64,000 nt of DNA from positions 1 through 64,000 of the forward strand of contig CAZLXB010000010.1 of assembly GCA_964563545.1 (NCBI GenBank), written 5' to 3'. The number at the start of each line of letters is the position of its first letter. Within the stretch, counting starts at the first letter, position 1. The stretch is from Casp-actino8 sp964563545. GTDB taxonomy: Bacteria > Actinomycetota > Acidimicrobiia > Acidimicrobiales > Ilumatobacteraceae. Shown piece after piece: positions 16,832-24,810 of this stretch. Both the position numbers and the translations under genes were made by a program. Below the pieces are notes generated by a model. It searched no databases. It saw only the letters and a list, made by a program, of their open reading frames with translations, and was not told the origin of the DNA.

Positions 16832-17773
16832 GTGGCACCCCGTCCGAGCGACGCAGAGAGCGAACTGCTCCGTCAATACCTGGACGACATCGGCGCCTAC
16901 CCACTCTTGTCGGCCGAGGACGAACGACGCTTGGCCGGCGCCATCGCCGATGCCCGCGAAGCACAACTGCGCCTCGAAGCCGATCCGAAACCGGCCGGAC
17001 GCGAAAAGACGATCCTCAACAAGGCCGTCCGCACGGGCGACGCCGCGCGCCAGACCTTCATCCAGTGCAACCTGCGACTCGTGGTGAGTGTGGCCCGCCG
17101 GTACGAAGGATCGGGCCTCAGCCTCCTCGACCTCATCCAAGAGGGCAACCTCGGTCTGATGCGCGCGGTCGAGGGCTTCGACCACGAGAAGGGTTTCAAG
17201 TTCTCCACCTATGCCACCTGGTGGATTCGTCAATCGATCGGTCGGGCCCTCGCCGATTCCTCACGGACGATCCGCGTTCCCTCTCACGTCCGCGAGGTCT
17301 ACTCGCTCATCGATCAGTCCACCGAGAAATTGGCCGCCGAACTCGACCGCCAACCAACGGTCGAGGAAGTCGCCGAGCTCTCCGGAGTCAGCGCCGAACG
17401 GGTCGCTCTAGTCCGTCAGCACCGCCGGCCCCTGGTGTCGTTGTCGACCCCGCTCGACAACGAGGGCGACACCGAACTGGCCGAGATCATCGCCGACGAA
17501 GCCGCGATCTCCCCCTTCGATGCGGCGGCTGCGGCTCTCGAACGCCGGGCCCTCATCGAGCAACTTCGTCGGCTCGAAGAACGCGAGGAAGAAGTCCTAC
17601 GCGCCCGCTTCGGAATCGATGGCCCACCACGCACCTTGGCCGAAATCGGTGATCTCCTCGGAGTGACCCGTGAGCGAGTGCGCCAGATCGAGGCCCGGGC
17701 TCTCGGCAAACTCCGCCACCCGAGCGTGTCTCGTGTGTGGCATCAGGGCCAGCAAGCCGCCGACGCCGGCTGA
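16832..17773 (+). CDS. Sigma-70 family RNA polymerase sigma factor (group 2, RpoD-like)
   Basis: A protein of 313 residues. Region 1.2 (LLRQYLDDIGAYPLLSAEDE), region 2 (LSLLDLIQEGNLGL, GFKFSTYATWWIRQSIGRAL), a complete region 3 (RVPSHVREVYSL through the VEEVAELSGVS helix) and region 4 ending TRERVRQIEARALGKLR are all present. Region 1.1 is absent, so this is a principal-like alternative sigma (SigB/HrdB group) rather than the essential one. The GTG at 16832 has TACCGT (16819-16824) 7 nt upstream. It is about 14 kb from a second sigma gene (1919-2746) that lacks region 3. Confidence 0.93.
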   Translation: MAPRPSDAESELLRQYLDDIGAYPLLSAEDERRLAGAIADAREAQLRLEADPKPAGREKTILNKAVRTGDAARQTFIQCNLRLVVSVARRYEGSGLSLLDLIQEGNLGLMRAVEGFDHEKGFKFSTYATWWIRQSIGRALADSSRTIRVPSHVREVYSLIDQSTEKLAAELDRQPTVEEVAELSGVSAERVALVRQHRRPLVSLSTPLDNEGDTELAEIIADEAAISPFDAAAAALERRALIEQLRRLEEREEEVLRARFGIDGPPRTLAEIGDLLGVTRERVRQIEARALGKLRHPSVSRVWHQGQQAADAG

Positions 17774-17801
17774 TCCGGCTGCTTCGACGGTCCGAACCGA
17801 C

Positions 17802-18548
17802 TCAAAGAGGTAGCCGTCGGCGTGCCGTGAGTGCGAGGTCGTGGTTGGCTCCGACCCCGACCACTGGTGTCCGCCGTGCCGTGTGCTCGAGCACCACCAG
17901 ATCACGGCCAGCGGCATCGACCACCGTCAGGCCGACTTCGGCACAGATGTGGGCGGCGGCGGCGTAATCCCACACCCCGTGCGCATCGGGAACGAGGTCG
18001 ATGAAGGCGTCGAAGGTGCCGTCGGCCACCGAACAGATGTCGATCGCCGAGGCACCGAGCGCGCGGTACTGCCAGCAACCCAGGTCCTCGATCGGACGAC
18101 CTGACACGGCGACCACGGCCGTGGACCACGTGCGCTGAACGGGTGCCGACAAACGCTCACCGTTGCGAAATGCTCCACCGCCCCGGATCGCCCACCAACG
18201 AACATCGCGCGCCTGATGGGCAACCAGGGAAGCCACCCAACCATCGCCGTCGACCACGCTCAACGACGTGGCGAAGTGCGGCACTCCTCGCGATGCATTG
18301 GTCGAGCCATCGAGCGGATCGACGATCGCAACGAGAGTGCGGTCGAGGTTCTCCTCACCACTCTCCTCCGACACGATGCCGAACCCGGCGCGACGAAGCG
18401 CAACGAGCGCCACTTCGTCGGCGATCAGATCAGCGGCATACTGACCGTCCCGACGACCAGACGGACCCCAGTCATCGATCCGACCCAATGCCGTCGCGAC
18501 GTCGTCGGCCACGCCGTGCAACAACTCGAGGACTCGGGTGGGCTCCAC
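17802..18548 (-). CDS. Inositol monophosphatase family protein
   Basis: A protein of 248 residues. Metal and catalytic motifs are in order: EES (61-63), DPLDGSTN (77-84), GGGAFRNGERL and the late WDYAAAAHICAEVG. The family hydrolyses inositol-1-phosphate, fructose-1,6-bisphosphate, histidinol phosphate or PAP; the exact substrate is open. I chose the GTG at 18548 because TACCCT (18556-18561) sits 7 nt upstream and the family N-terminus fits. That hexamer shares its TA with the divergent promoter of the gene at 18597. Confidence 0.9.
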   Translation of the reverse strand: MEPTRVLELLHGVADDVATALGRIDDWGPSGRRDGQYAADLIADEVALVALRRAGFGIVSEESGEENLDRTLVAIVDPLDGSTNASRGVPHFATSLSVVDGDGWVASLVAHQARDVRWWAIRGGGAFRNGERLSAPVQRTWSTAVVAVSGRPIEDLGCWQYRALGASAIDICSVADGTFDAFIDLVPDAHGVWDYAAAAHICAEVGLTVVDAAGRDLVVLEHTARRTPVVGVGANHDLALTARRRLPL

Positions 18549-18555
18549 GAGGTCG

Positions 18556-18565
18556 AGGGTAGTGT
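18556..18565. promoter_or_regulatory. Overlapping divergent -10 elements sharing one TA
   Basis: The minus strand reads TACCCT (18561 to 18556) and the plus strand reads TAGTGT (18560-18565). The central TA pair is common to both. It serves the inositol-phosphatase-like gene (minus) and the unknown gene at 18597 (plus). Confidence 0.5.
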
Positions 18566-18596
18566 CGAGACGAGCCCGGGCGACGAGGAGGTCTTC

Positions 18597-19166
18597 GTGG
18601 CGGTCATCGATGTGGCCGGATTCGTGGCCGACATGAAAAGTCATGCGGTCGATCACGGCTTTCACGTGCACGACGAACGACATTTCGTCGAGACCTATTC
18701 GCTCCGCCAACTCTGGGAGGTCGACCTCCACCCCGAGGAGGCCTGCGACGGGCCGATCGACCTCCATCTCTCCCTCGAGGTCGATCCTCGTGCACTTCTG
18801 GGCTTCGAGGACGCAGTGGCCGAACTGGTTCCCGACGTCGACGAACCTCCCACTGGCTTCTCGTTCCCCTTGTTGTTCACCTGGGCCTTGCCGCCGCTGC
18901 GCCATCCGCCCGACCTGCTCGTCTTGGCCACCGAACTCGCAGGAGTCGGTGGAATCGACCTTCCACTCGAGGTTTCGGCCATCGACTCCACGGTGTCGGT
19001 CACCGATGCGCCCGAACACAAACTCTCGATCGTGGCCCGACTCGAGGTTCCTCTGGCCGACGTGTATCACAACGACGACGAGGTCTTCTGCGGGACTCTC
19101 GACCGCTGCCGCGACGTGAGCCTCTATCTCCTTCGGGTCGCGCCGGCTTGGCTCGGCGACGAATGA
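18597..19166 (+). CDS. Conserved-looking hypothetical protein, acidic, two-part
   Basis: A protein of 189 residues of no family I recognise. The GTG at 18597 has a strong GAGGAGG ribosome-binding site (18585-18591) 5 nt upstream. TAGTGT (18560-18565) would give a leader of about 25 nt. The sequence is acidic and without membrane segments. It has a run of predicted strands (PIDLHLSLEVDPRAL, GIDLPLEVSAIDSTVSV, LSIVARLEVPLADV) suggesting a beta-rich fold, perhaps with an internal repeat. Codon use matches its neighbours. It lies next to a second small acidic unknown gene. Confidence 0.75.
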   Translation: MAVIDVAGFVADMKSHAVDHGFHVHDERHFVETYSLRQLWEVDLHPEEACDGPIDLHLSLEVDPRALLGFEDAVAELVPDVDEPPTGFSFPLLFTWALPPLRHPPDLLVLATELAGVGGIDLPLEVSAIDSTVSVTDAPEHKLSIVARLEVPLADVYHNDDEVFCGTLDRCRDVSLYLLRVAPAWLGDE

Positions 19167-19202
19167 CCGTCCGTAGCTCGACGACCGTGCGAGACTGATT
19201 CG

Positions 19203-19499
19203 GTGAACGTCGCCGAACTCATCGACATCCTTCGAGACCTCGATCCGGAGGCGATCATCGAGATGGCGATCGTGGCTCCCGTCGTCGACGAAGACGACAT
19301 GATCACCGTCGATCAGTACGTGGTGGAGGGAATCCTTCCCCGCGATCCGGCCGACCACGACGGCGAGAGCGTGGTGTGGCTCATCGGAGGCGATCCGGGC
19401 GACGTGGATGAGTTCATCGAGGCGATCGGCGGCGAGGAGGACTCGATCCCTCTGCCGACCGACGGCGAAGTCGTCGAGATGCGCCGCTGGACCCGCTGA
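19203..19499 (+). CDS. Small acidic protein of unknown function
   Basis: A protein of 98 residues from a GTG. It opens MNVAELIDILRDLDPEAIIEM, a pattern also seen in small uncharacterised proteins that begin with a short helix followed by DPDA. About a quarter of residues are Asp or Glu, and there is no Cys and no membrane segment. It may be an assembly or adaptor protein, but this is a guess. No clear -10 or ribosome-binding site is seen; it probably depends on the upstream gene, 36 nt away. Confidence 0.7.
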   Translation: MNVAELIDILRDLDPEAIIEMAIVAPVVDEDDMITVDQYVVEGILPRDPADHDGESVVWLIGGDPGDVDEFIEAIGGEEDSIPLPTDGEVVEMRRWTR

Positions 19500-19517
19500 C
19501 CTCGGCCTGCGATCAGC

Positions 19518-20573
19518 TCACTCGAGTGGCCCGTGGGCGAGGTGCGGGAGAACCAGGCGGCCGAATCGTTCGCACTCGTCGAGGTGCGGATAACCCGACA
19601 GGATGAAGGCCTCGATTCCGAGGCTCATGTAGTCCTCGAGTTTGGCACGAACCTGTGCCGCGTCACCCACGATCGCCGCTCCACAACCACTGCGCCCCCG
19701 ACCGATCCCGGTCCAGAGGTACGGCTCCACGTAACCATCGGCGAACGACGCGTCTCGCAGTTCGGCCTGACGACGGACACCGGTCGACCGACTGTCGAGT
19801 GAACGCGCGCGGATGCGCTCACCCGTCTCGTCGTCGAGCGCGGCCACGATGTGCTCGGCCGCCGAACGCGCTTCGGCCTCCGTCTCCCGCACGACCACAT
19901 GCGTCCGGTAGCCGAACCGCAACGTACGGCCGTACGCCGCCGCACGCTCACGCAGATCGTCGATCAGCGCGACGACATTGGCTCGTGTGTCGGGCCACAT
20001 GAGATACACATCGGCTTCTCGCGCCGCGACGTCGCGGGCCTCCTCCGACAAACCGCCGAAGTAGAGCGGCGGACAGTGACCCGCGGCCACGCGCGGTGCG
20101 TCGACCGCGAAATCAGCGTGCGGTGGTCGGGCCGTCGTGGAACTCCCGCCGAGCAGGCGTCGCAGTGCACCCATCGTCTCGACCGTGCGCTCGTAACGCA
20201 CGGGGCCGGGCTCTTCGCGCCCCGGAAGATCCGAGGAGATGATGTTGACGGTCAGGCGACCCTCGAGCATCTGATCGAGCGTGGCGATCTGCCGGGCGAG
20301 TTGTGGGGTCCATAGCTCGCCGCAGCGCACGGCCAACAGGAGGCGAATGCGGGTCGTGAGGGCGGCCATGCCACCGGCGAAGGCCGTGGCGTCGATTCCG
20401 AGCGCGTATCCGGACGGCAGCAGGACGTTGTCGAAGCCGAGCGCCTCGGCCCTCAACACGATGTCGCGACAATGAGACCACGAACTGAGCAACTCGGTGT
20501 CGACGACCCCGAGTTGCTCGTAGTCGTCGTCGCACAGGGCCGAGAACCAACTGACCTCGCATCGCGATGTCAC
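19518..20573 (-). CDS. LLM class flavin-dependent oxidoreductase, alkanesulfonate monooxygenase (SsuD)-like
   Basis: A protein of 351 residues. Segments typical of the SsuD/NtaA branch are SWFSAL near the start, LLAVRCGELWTPQLARQIATLDQML, GRLTVNIISSDLPGRE and PPLYFGGLSEEARDVAA. It would oxidise an organosulfur or related compound with reduced flavin; the substrate is not shown. The GTG at 20573 overlaps the stop of the aldo-keto reductase (GTGA), so the two are coupled. No separate flavin reductase or sulfonate ABC transporter lies nearby, unlike classical ssu operons. Confidence 0.88.
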   Translation of the reverse strand: MTSRCEVSWFSALCDDDYEQLGVVDTELLSSWSHCRDIVLRAEALGFDNVLLPSGYALGIDATAFAGGMAALTTRIRLLLAVRCGELWTPQLARQIATLDQMLEGRLTVNIISSDLPGREEPGPVRYERTVETMGALRRLLGGSSTTARPPHADFAVDAPRVAAGHCPPLYFGGLSEEARDVAAREADVYLMWPDTRANVVALIDDLRERAAAYGRTLRFGYRTHVVVRETEAEARSAAEHIVAALDDETGERIRARSLDSRSTGVRRQAELRDASFADGYVEPYLWTGIGRGRSGCGAAIVGDAAQVRAKLEDYMSLGIEAFILSGYPHLDECERFGRLVLPHLAHGPLE

Positions 20574-21496
20574 GGAAGCGCCACTCCATCGCTCGCCTGC
20601 ACGATCCGATACACGTCCCGCCGATCGAGCCGGATCTCCATCGCGTGGGCGAGCTCGTCGAGACGCGTCGGATTCTGAGTGCCCACGATGGCCACAGGCC
20701 GACTCGGATGGCTGAGCACGAAAGCCACGGCCACCGCACTGCGGGTCACGTTCTCCCGCGCCGCAATGTCGTCGAGCACGGCCACGAGTTCGGTCGGCAC
20801 ACCCTCCCCCGTCGCCAGACGGCCACCGGCGAGGGGGCTCCATGCCAAGGGCCGGCACGATGTGATCTCGGCGTGGTCGAGGACTCCATCACGCATCGGC
20901 GACAGTTGCGCGGCGGAGAACTCCGGTTGCACTGACGCCAATGGGAACGGCAAGTGGTGCTGAAGCGCGCGAGTTTGCTCGACCGTGTGGTTCGACACTC
21001 CAGCCGCCCGGATCAGACCACGATCACGCAATCTCACCAACGCCTCGGCCACCTCGGCCGGATGTGTGAACGGATCGGGACGATGGATCTGATACAGGTC
21101 GATCCAGTCCACCCCGAGTCGGCGTAACGAGGCCTCGCACGCACTCTCCAAATAGGGCCGACTGCTCACGTACGGCACGCCGGGAACGATGCCGCCTTTC
21201 GTCGCCAGCACCACACGATCCCGCAGACCAGGCCGGTGGCGGAAAATCTCACCCAAGGTCTCCTCGCACGTCCCCCAACCTCGTCCGCCCCAGTCGAGCC
21301 CGTACACATCGGCGTTGTCGATCAGGTTCATTCCGAGTTCGACCGCGTGCTCCACGAGGGCGGTCGCCCGACCGATGTCGGGGTCGGTGAGTCGCCAACA
21401 CCCAAATCCGATCGCGCCCACTTCACGACGATCGATCACGACTCGCCGCGCGATGGTGAGTCCGTCGTCGGCGTGGCGCATCTCCCGGTCGAACAC
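20570..21496 (-). CDS. Aldo-keto reductase family oxidoreductase
   Basis: A protein of 308 residues with the AKR barrel signatures: GFGCWRL near residue 30, NLIDNADVYG (Asp and the catalytic Tyr), LATKGGI (catalytic Lys), DWIDLYQIHRPD (catalytic His) and a SNHTVEQTRAL segment. NAD(P)H-linked reduction of a carbonyl is expected. The GTG at 21496 has TAGGGT (21503-21508) exactly 6 nt upstream, so the mRNA is probably leaderless. It heads an operon with the SsuD-like gene. Confidence 0.92.
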   Translation of the reverse strand: MFDREMRHADDGLTIARRVVIDRREVGAIGFGCWRLTDPDIGRATALVEHAVELGMNLIDNADVYGLDWGGRGWGTCEETLGEIFRHRPGLRDRVVLATKGGIVPGVPYVSSRPYLESACEASLRRLGVDWIDLYQIHRPDPFTHPAEVAEALVRLRDRGLIRAAGVSNHTVEQTRALQHHLPFPLASVQPEFSAAQLSPMRDGVLDHAEITSCRPLAWSPLAGGRLATGEGVPTELVAVLDDIAARENVTRSAVAVAFVLSHPSRPVAIVGTQNPTRLDELAHAMEIRLDRRDVYRIVQASDGVALP

Positions 21497-21502
21497 GACC
21501 GA

Positions 21503-21508
21503 ACCCTA
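21503..21508 (-). promoter_or_regulatory. -10 hexamer TAGGGT, leaderless aldo-keto reductase gene
   Basis: The hexamer lies exactly 6 nt before the GTG at 21496. Confidence 0.55.
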
Positions 21509-21515
21509 ATCGCCG

Positions 21516-22826
21516 TCAGTCGATAGGCCCGAGAAGGCGACCGCGCGCGAACGACAGTGCGAGCCCGGCCGACATGAGCACGCCCCCGACGACGATGGCC
21601 CGAAAGTCGAGGAGAGCCACCATCCAGATCGTGACCACGGTGGCCAGGACCGGAATTACAGGGATGCGACCGATGGCGAGCGGCACTCGGAACGGCCTCG
21701 CGATCTCGGGTCGACGAATACGCAACACGATCACGATGAAGTTGACGAACAGGAATGTTGCGTACACCGCCACGTCGGTCGCGCTTGCGATGAGTTCGAA
21801 GCGCCCGACGAGGACGAATCCGGCTGCCGTCACGGCGACGGCCAACGTCGCCTGACGCGGAGTTCCCCGATCGTCGAGGCCCTCGAAACGCCGTGGCAGG
21901 TCGCCCTGACGCGCCATGGCGAACACCATGCGCGTCGCCGCGGTGATCACCAAGAGAACCGTGTTGGCGGTGGTGATCATGGCCAGGATCGCCATCACCA
22001 CGCCTGCGTCATCTCCGACCGCCGTCGCCACCACGTCACGTAGCGGTTGCTCGGACCGGGCGAGATCATCGGGTCCGAGAACACTCACCGCCGTCACCGA
22101 TACGAGTACGTACAGAAACGACGAGATCGCAAGGGCCCCAAGGAGTGCGCGCGGTGTCGTGCGCGTGGGGTCCTGCGTCTCCTCCGAGAGTGTGGTCACC
22201 TCGTCGAAGCCAATGAAAGCGAAGAACACAAGCGCCACCGACGTCGCCACACCGCGAGCCGATGCAAACCAGTTGTCACCGCTTCCGGCGAGGAGGTTTA
22301 CGTCACCGATGTGGTGCATGCCCACTGCACTCACGAAGAGAAGCCCACCGATCTGCACCACGCTGAACACGACCACGACCCACGTGGATCTTCGGATCCC
22401 GAGCGCGGCCAACGAACTCATGGCCACGAGGAGTCCGAGTCCGGCCCAACGGGAACCGATCGGCCAGAAGTAGGTGAAATAACGCGCGAACCCGAGCGAA
22501 ACGGTGGCTCCTGCCACGGTCAATCCAGCCAACATCGTCCAACCGACCATGAACGCTCCGTGGCGGTGCATCGAGTGTCGTGCGTATTCGTATTCGCCAC
22601 CCGCCCGGGGGAACAACGACGACAACTCGGCGTAACTGAGAGCAGTGAGTCCGCACACGGCCGCCGACAGCACGAAGGCGAGCCAGACGAGCCCACCAGC
22701 GCGCTCGGTGGCCGGGCCGAGAAGGACGTAGATGCCGGCCCCCACGATGATGCCGACGCCGCTGGCCGTGACATCGACCAGGCCGAGCACACGCGGTAGG
22801 GATTGACGATCGGAGGCTGTCGGCAC
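21516..22826 (-). CDS. APC family amino acid permease
   Basis: A protein of 436 residues with about 12 membrane helices. The first helix holds the unwound GVGIIVGAGIYVLLG motif of the amino acid-polyamine-organocation superfamily, and FFAFIGFDEVTTLSEE is the conserved helix 6 region. The DPTRTTPRA loop is also typical. It imports an amino acid or amine; which one is not evident. The GTG at 22826 has TACGGT (22835-22840) 8 nt upstream. It lies head-to-tail after two tRNA genes. Confidence 0.93.
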   Translation of the reverse strand: MPTASDRQSLPRVLGLVDVTASGVGIIVGAGIYVLLGPATERAGGLVWLAFVLSAAVCGLTALSYAELSSLFPRAGGEYEYARHSMHRHGAFMVGWTMLAGLTVAGATVSLGFARYFTYFWPIGSRWAGLGLLVAMSSLAALGIRRSTWVVVVFSVVQIGGLLFVSAVGMHHIGDVNLLAGSGDNWFASARGVATSVALVFFAFIGFDEVTTLSEETQDPTRTTPRALLGALAISSFLYVLVSVTAVSVLGPDDLARSEQPLRDVVATAVGDDAGVVMAILAMITTANTVLLVITAATRMVFAMARQGDLPRRFEGLDDRGTPRQATLAVAVTAAGFVLVGRFELIASATDVAVYATFLFVNFIVIVLRIRRPEIARPFRVPLAIGRIPVIPVLATVVTIWMVALLDFRAIVVGGVLMSAGLALSFARGRLLGPID

Positions 22827-22878
22827 CGAAATGAACCGTACCGGCGCCCAACGATGACGATCAGAGACAGATGTCCCG

Positions 22879-22952
22879 TGGGGCGGGCAGGGATCGAACC
22901 CGCGACCCAGGGATTATGAGTCCCCTGCTCTGACCAACTGAGCTACCGCCCC
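22879..22952 (-). tRNA. tRNA with CAT anticodon (probably elongator tRNA-Met)
   Basis: The cloverleaf reads on the minus strand: acceptor GGGGCGG/CCGCCCC, anticodon loop CTCATAA, T-loop GGTTCGATCC. The anticodon stem is GGGGA/TCCCT and lacks the three G-C pairs of an initiator tRNA. It could be elongator Met or the lysidine-modified tRNA-Ile2; overall similarity favours Met. The discriminator is A. Confidence 0.93.
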
Positions 22953-22961
22953 GAAATGACA

Positions 22962-22986
22962 CAGGGCCCGCACGAAGCGGACCCTG
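22962..22986 (-). terminator. Hairpin between tRNA-Asn and tRNA-Met
   Basis: In minus-strand RNA, CAGGGUCCGC pairs over 10 bp with GCGGGCCCUG (one U-G pair) around loop UUCGU, followed by UGUCAUUU. On the plus strand the same position is a C-A mismatch, so the structure favours minus transcripts. It may be a weak terminator for tRNA-Asn or a processing hairpin. Confidence 0.5.
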
Positions 22987-22992
22987 CATTTG

Positions 22993-23065
22993 CTCCGAGA
23001 GCAGGGCTCGAACCTGCGACCCGCTGATTAACAGTCAGCTGCTCTGCCAACTGAGCTATCTCGGA
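22993..23065 (-). tRNA. tRNA-Asn (anticodon GTT)
   Basis: The cloverleaf reads on the minus strand: acceptor TCCGAGA/TCTCGGA, D-arm AGCTCAGTTGGCAGAGC, anticodon stem GCTGA/TCAGC with loop CTGTTAA, T-loop GGTTCGAGCC. The discriminator is G, as expected for tRNA-Asn. TAACCT at 23077-23082 is a likely -10, 11 nt before the 5' end. Confidence 0.97.
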
Positions 23066-23113
23066 AGGCGACCCCGAGGTTACCAGCGGGTCCGGCTCGA
23101 CCCACGATGACGA

Positions 23114-24157
23114 TCAGCCGAGATCGATGGGTTCCTCATCGGCCGCGGTGAACGGAACCTCTCCTCCATCGGTCAGACCGGCCGCCTGACGCACCTTCTC
23201 GGTGACGTCGACCATGATCTCGGGATTCTCCGACAGGAAGGACTTGGCGTTCTCACGACCTTGGCCGAGTTGCTCACCGTCGTAGGTGAACCAGGCCCCC
23301 GACTTCTTGATGATGCCGAGGTCGACGGCCAGATCGAGGAGCGAGCCCTCACGGCTGATGCCCTTGCCGTACATGATGTCGAACTCGGCCTGACGGAAGG
23401 GCGGCGCAACCTTGTTCTTCACGACCTTCACGCGAGTGCGGTTACCCACGACTTCGGCGCCGTCCTTGATGGACTCGATGCGACGGATGTCGAGACGCAC
23501 CGACGAGTAGAACTTCAGCGCACGTCCACCAGGGGTCGTCTCGGGGGAACCGAACATGACGCCGATCTTCTCGCGGAGCTGGTTGATGAAGACGGCGATC
23601 GTGTTCGTCTTGTTGAGGTTCGCCGTGAGCTTGCGCAGGGCCTGGCTCATGAGGCGGGCCTGCAGACCCACGTGCGAGTCACCCATCTCACCTTCGATTT
23701 CGGCCTTGGGGGTGAGGGCGGCCACCGAGTCGATGACAACGACGTCGAGTGCACCGGAGCGCACCAGCATGTCGGCGATCTCGAGTGCCTGCTCACCGGT
23801 ATCGGGCTGCGAGATCAGCAACTGGTCGATGTCGACCCCGATGGAGCGGGCATACACCGGATCCATGGCGTGCTCAGCGTCGATGTAGGCGCACACGCCA
23901 CCGTTGCGCTGGGCCTCGGCCACGACGTGCATGGCGAGGGTCGACTTACCCGACGACTCGGGTCCGAAGATCTCGACGACGCGGCCGCGGGGCAGGCCGC
24001 CCACGCCGAGGGCGATGTCGAGGGCGAGGGCTCCGGTGGGGACGGTCTCGATGCCCTTGAAGCTCTGCTCCCCCATCCGCATGATCGACCCCTTGCCGAA
24101 CTGCTTGTCGATCTGGGCGAGGGCCATGTCGAGGGCCTTGGCGCGGTCTGTGCTCAT
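23114..24157 (-). CDS. recA: Recombinase RecA
   Basis: A protein of 347 residues that forms the ATP-dependent strand-exchange filament and triggers LexA self-cleavage. Walker A GPESSGKST lies at 65-73, VVIDSVAAL is Walker B, and the L1/L2 loops (EGEMGDSHVGLQAR, GVMFGSPETTPGG) are intact. There is no intein, although some actinobacterial recA genes carry one. An AGAAAGG ribosome-binding site precedes the ATG. The promoter 120-145 bp upstream carries an SOS box. The acidic C-terminal tail is short (ADEEPIDLG). Confidence 0.98.
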   Translation of the reverse strand: MSTDRAKALDMALAQIDKQFGKGSIMRMGEQSFKGIETVPTGALALDIALGVGGLPRGRVVEIFGPESSGKSTLAMHVVAEAQRNGGVCAYIDAEHAMDPVYARSIGVDIDQLLISQPDTGEQALEIADMLVRSGALDVVVIDSVAALTPKAEIEGEMGDSHVGLQARLMSQALRKLTANLNKTNTIAVFINQLREKIGVMFGSPETTPGGRALKFYSSVRLDIRRIESIKDGAEVVGNRTRVKVVKNKVAPPFRQAEFDIMYGKGISREGSLLDLAVDLGIIKKSGAWFTYDGEQLGQGRENAKSFLSENPEIMVDVTEKVRQAAGLTDGGEVPFTAADEEPIDLG

Positions 24158-24274
24158 GTGTCTGCCTTTCTGGTGTCTGGTCTAGATGTTCTGGTTGGTC
24201 GTGGTGCGGACCCTATGGAGGGGGTGTGGCACGAAGACCGCTGCTGCCGGCGAGCCGGATGGCTGAATGACACG

Positions 24275-24303
24275 AGCGTAACTACGAACAGGCGTTCGGT
24301 CAA
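24275..24303 (-). promoter_or_regulatory. recA promoter (TTGACC-N17-TACGCT)
   Basis: The -35 TTGACC is at 24298-24303 and the -10 TACGCT at 24275-24280, with an ideal 17-bp spacer. Transcription should start near 24268, giving a leader of about 110 nt. Confidence 0.8.
24285..24298. promoter_or_regulatory. SOS box (LexA operator) of recA
   Basis: CGAACAGGCGTTCG fits the Gram-positive/actinobacterial LexA consensus CGAAC-N4-GTTCG. It lies in the promoter spacer and touches the -35, so bound LexA would block RNA polymerase. Confidence 0.85.
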
Positions 24304-24354
24304 GCATTTGACCGAACATGTGATCGGTCGGTGCGGTCGGAGTCGAGTGCCGGG

Positions 24355-24786
24355 TTAGCTGGCGGGCCGGCCCGCCGCCGGATCGCCGGGTTCCTCGGGG
24401 CCGAGGGGGCGCACCCGGAGGTCGATGGCCATCCAGACGGTGTGGGTGAGGGGCCAGGTGACCAACGGGAACACCACGGCGGCCGACGCGAGGATCACGT
24501 ACAACTCGACGACCGGCACATCGGGCACGGTGAGAGCGACCGCGATTCCCACGGCGGCGATCACGAGCGAGATGTTCACGACGAGGGCAATGGTGAGCGA
24601 CCCGAGTTCGTGACCATCGACGCCGCGCGTGCGTCGAAGTCCACACCGCGTGCACGACTCCCCTTGCGCGAACCAGCCGGTGAACCACGCGCGCCGGTCA
24701 CCACAAAGCGGACAACACCTCAGAACCGCGCGACGCAACATTCGAGTGAACGGAACCGTGCGGTCCGGCACTTCGGGATCCACCAT
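24355..24786 (-). CDS. DUF983 family zinc-finger membrane protein
   Basis: A protein of 143 residues. The N-terminal CPLCGDRRAWFTGWF and CTRCGLR give a four-Cys zinc-binding site (about 25-47), followed by the DUF983 hallmark GVDGHELGSLTIALVVNI and two membrane helices (about 62-85 and 92-112). The function is unknown; in some bacteria relatives lie near cytochrome oxidase genes. It starts 24 nt after the aminotransferase stop and is probably co-transcribed with it. The start could be the ATG at 24786 or the GTG at 24783. Confidence 0.85.
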   Translation of the reverse strand: MVDPEVPDRTVPFTRMLRRAVLRCCPLCGDRRAWFTGWFAQGESCTRCGLRRTRGVDGHELGSLTIALVVNISLVIAAVGIAVALTVPDVPVVELYVILASAAVVFPLVTWPLTHTVWMAIDLRVRPLGPEEPGDPAAGRPAS

Positions 24787-24810
24787 CGATCGAAGGCCGG
24801 TCGACCGCGA

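Noticed and set aside
23114..24157. Intein in recA
   Set aside because: The protein is 347 residues with an uninterrupted Walker A and loops L1/L2.
24182..24688. Arg/His-rich minus-strand frame between recA and DUF983
   Set aside because: It overlaps both the DUF983 gene in another frame and the recA promoter with its SOS box; the composition is typical of a non-coding frame.
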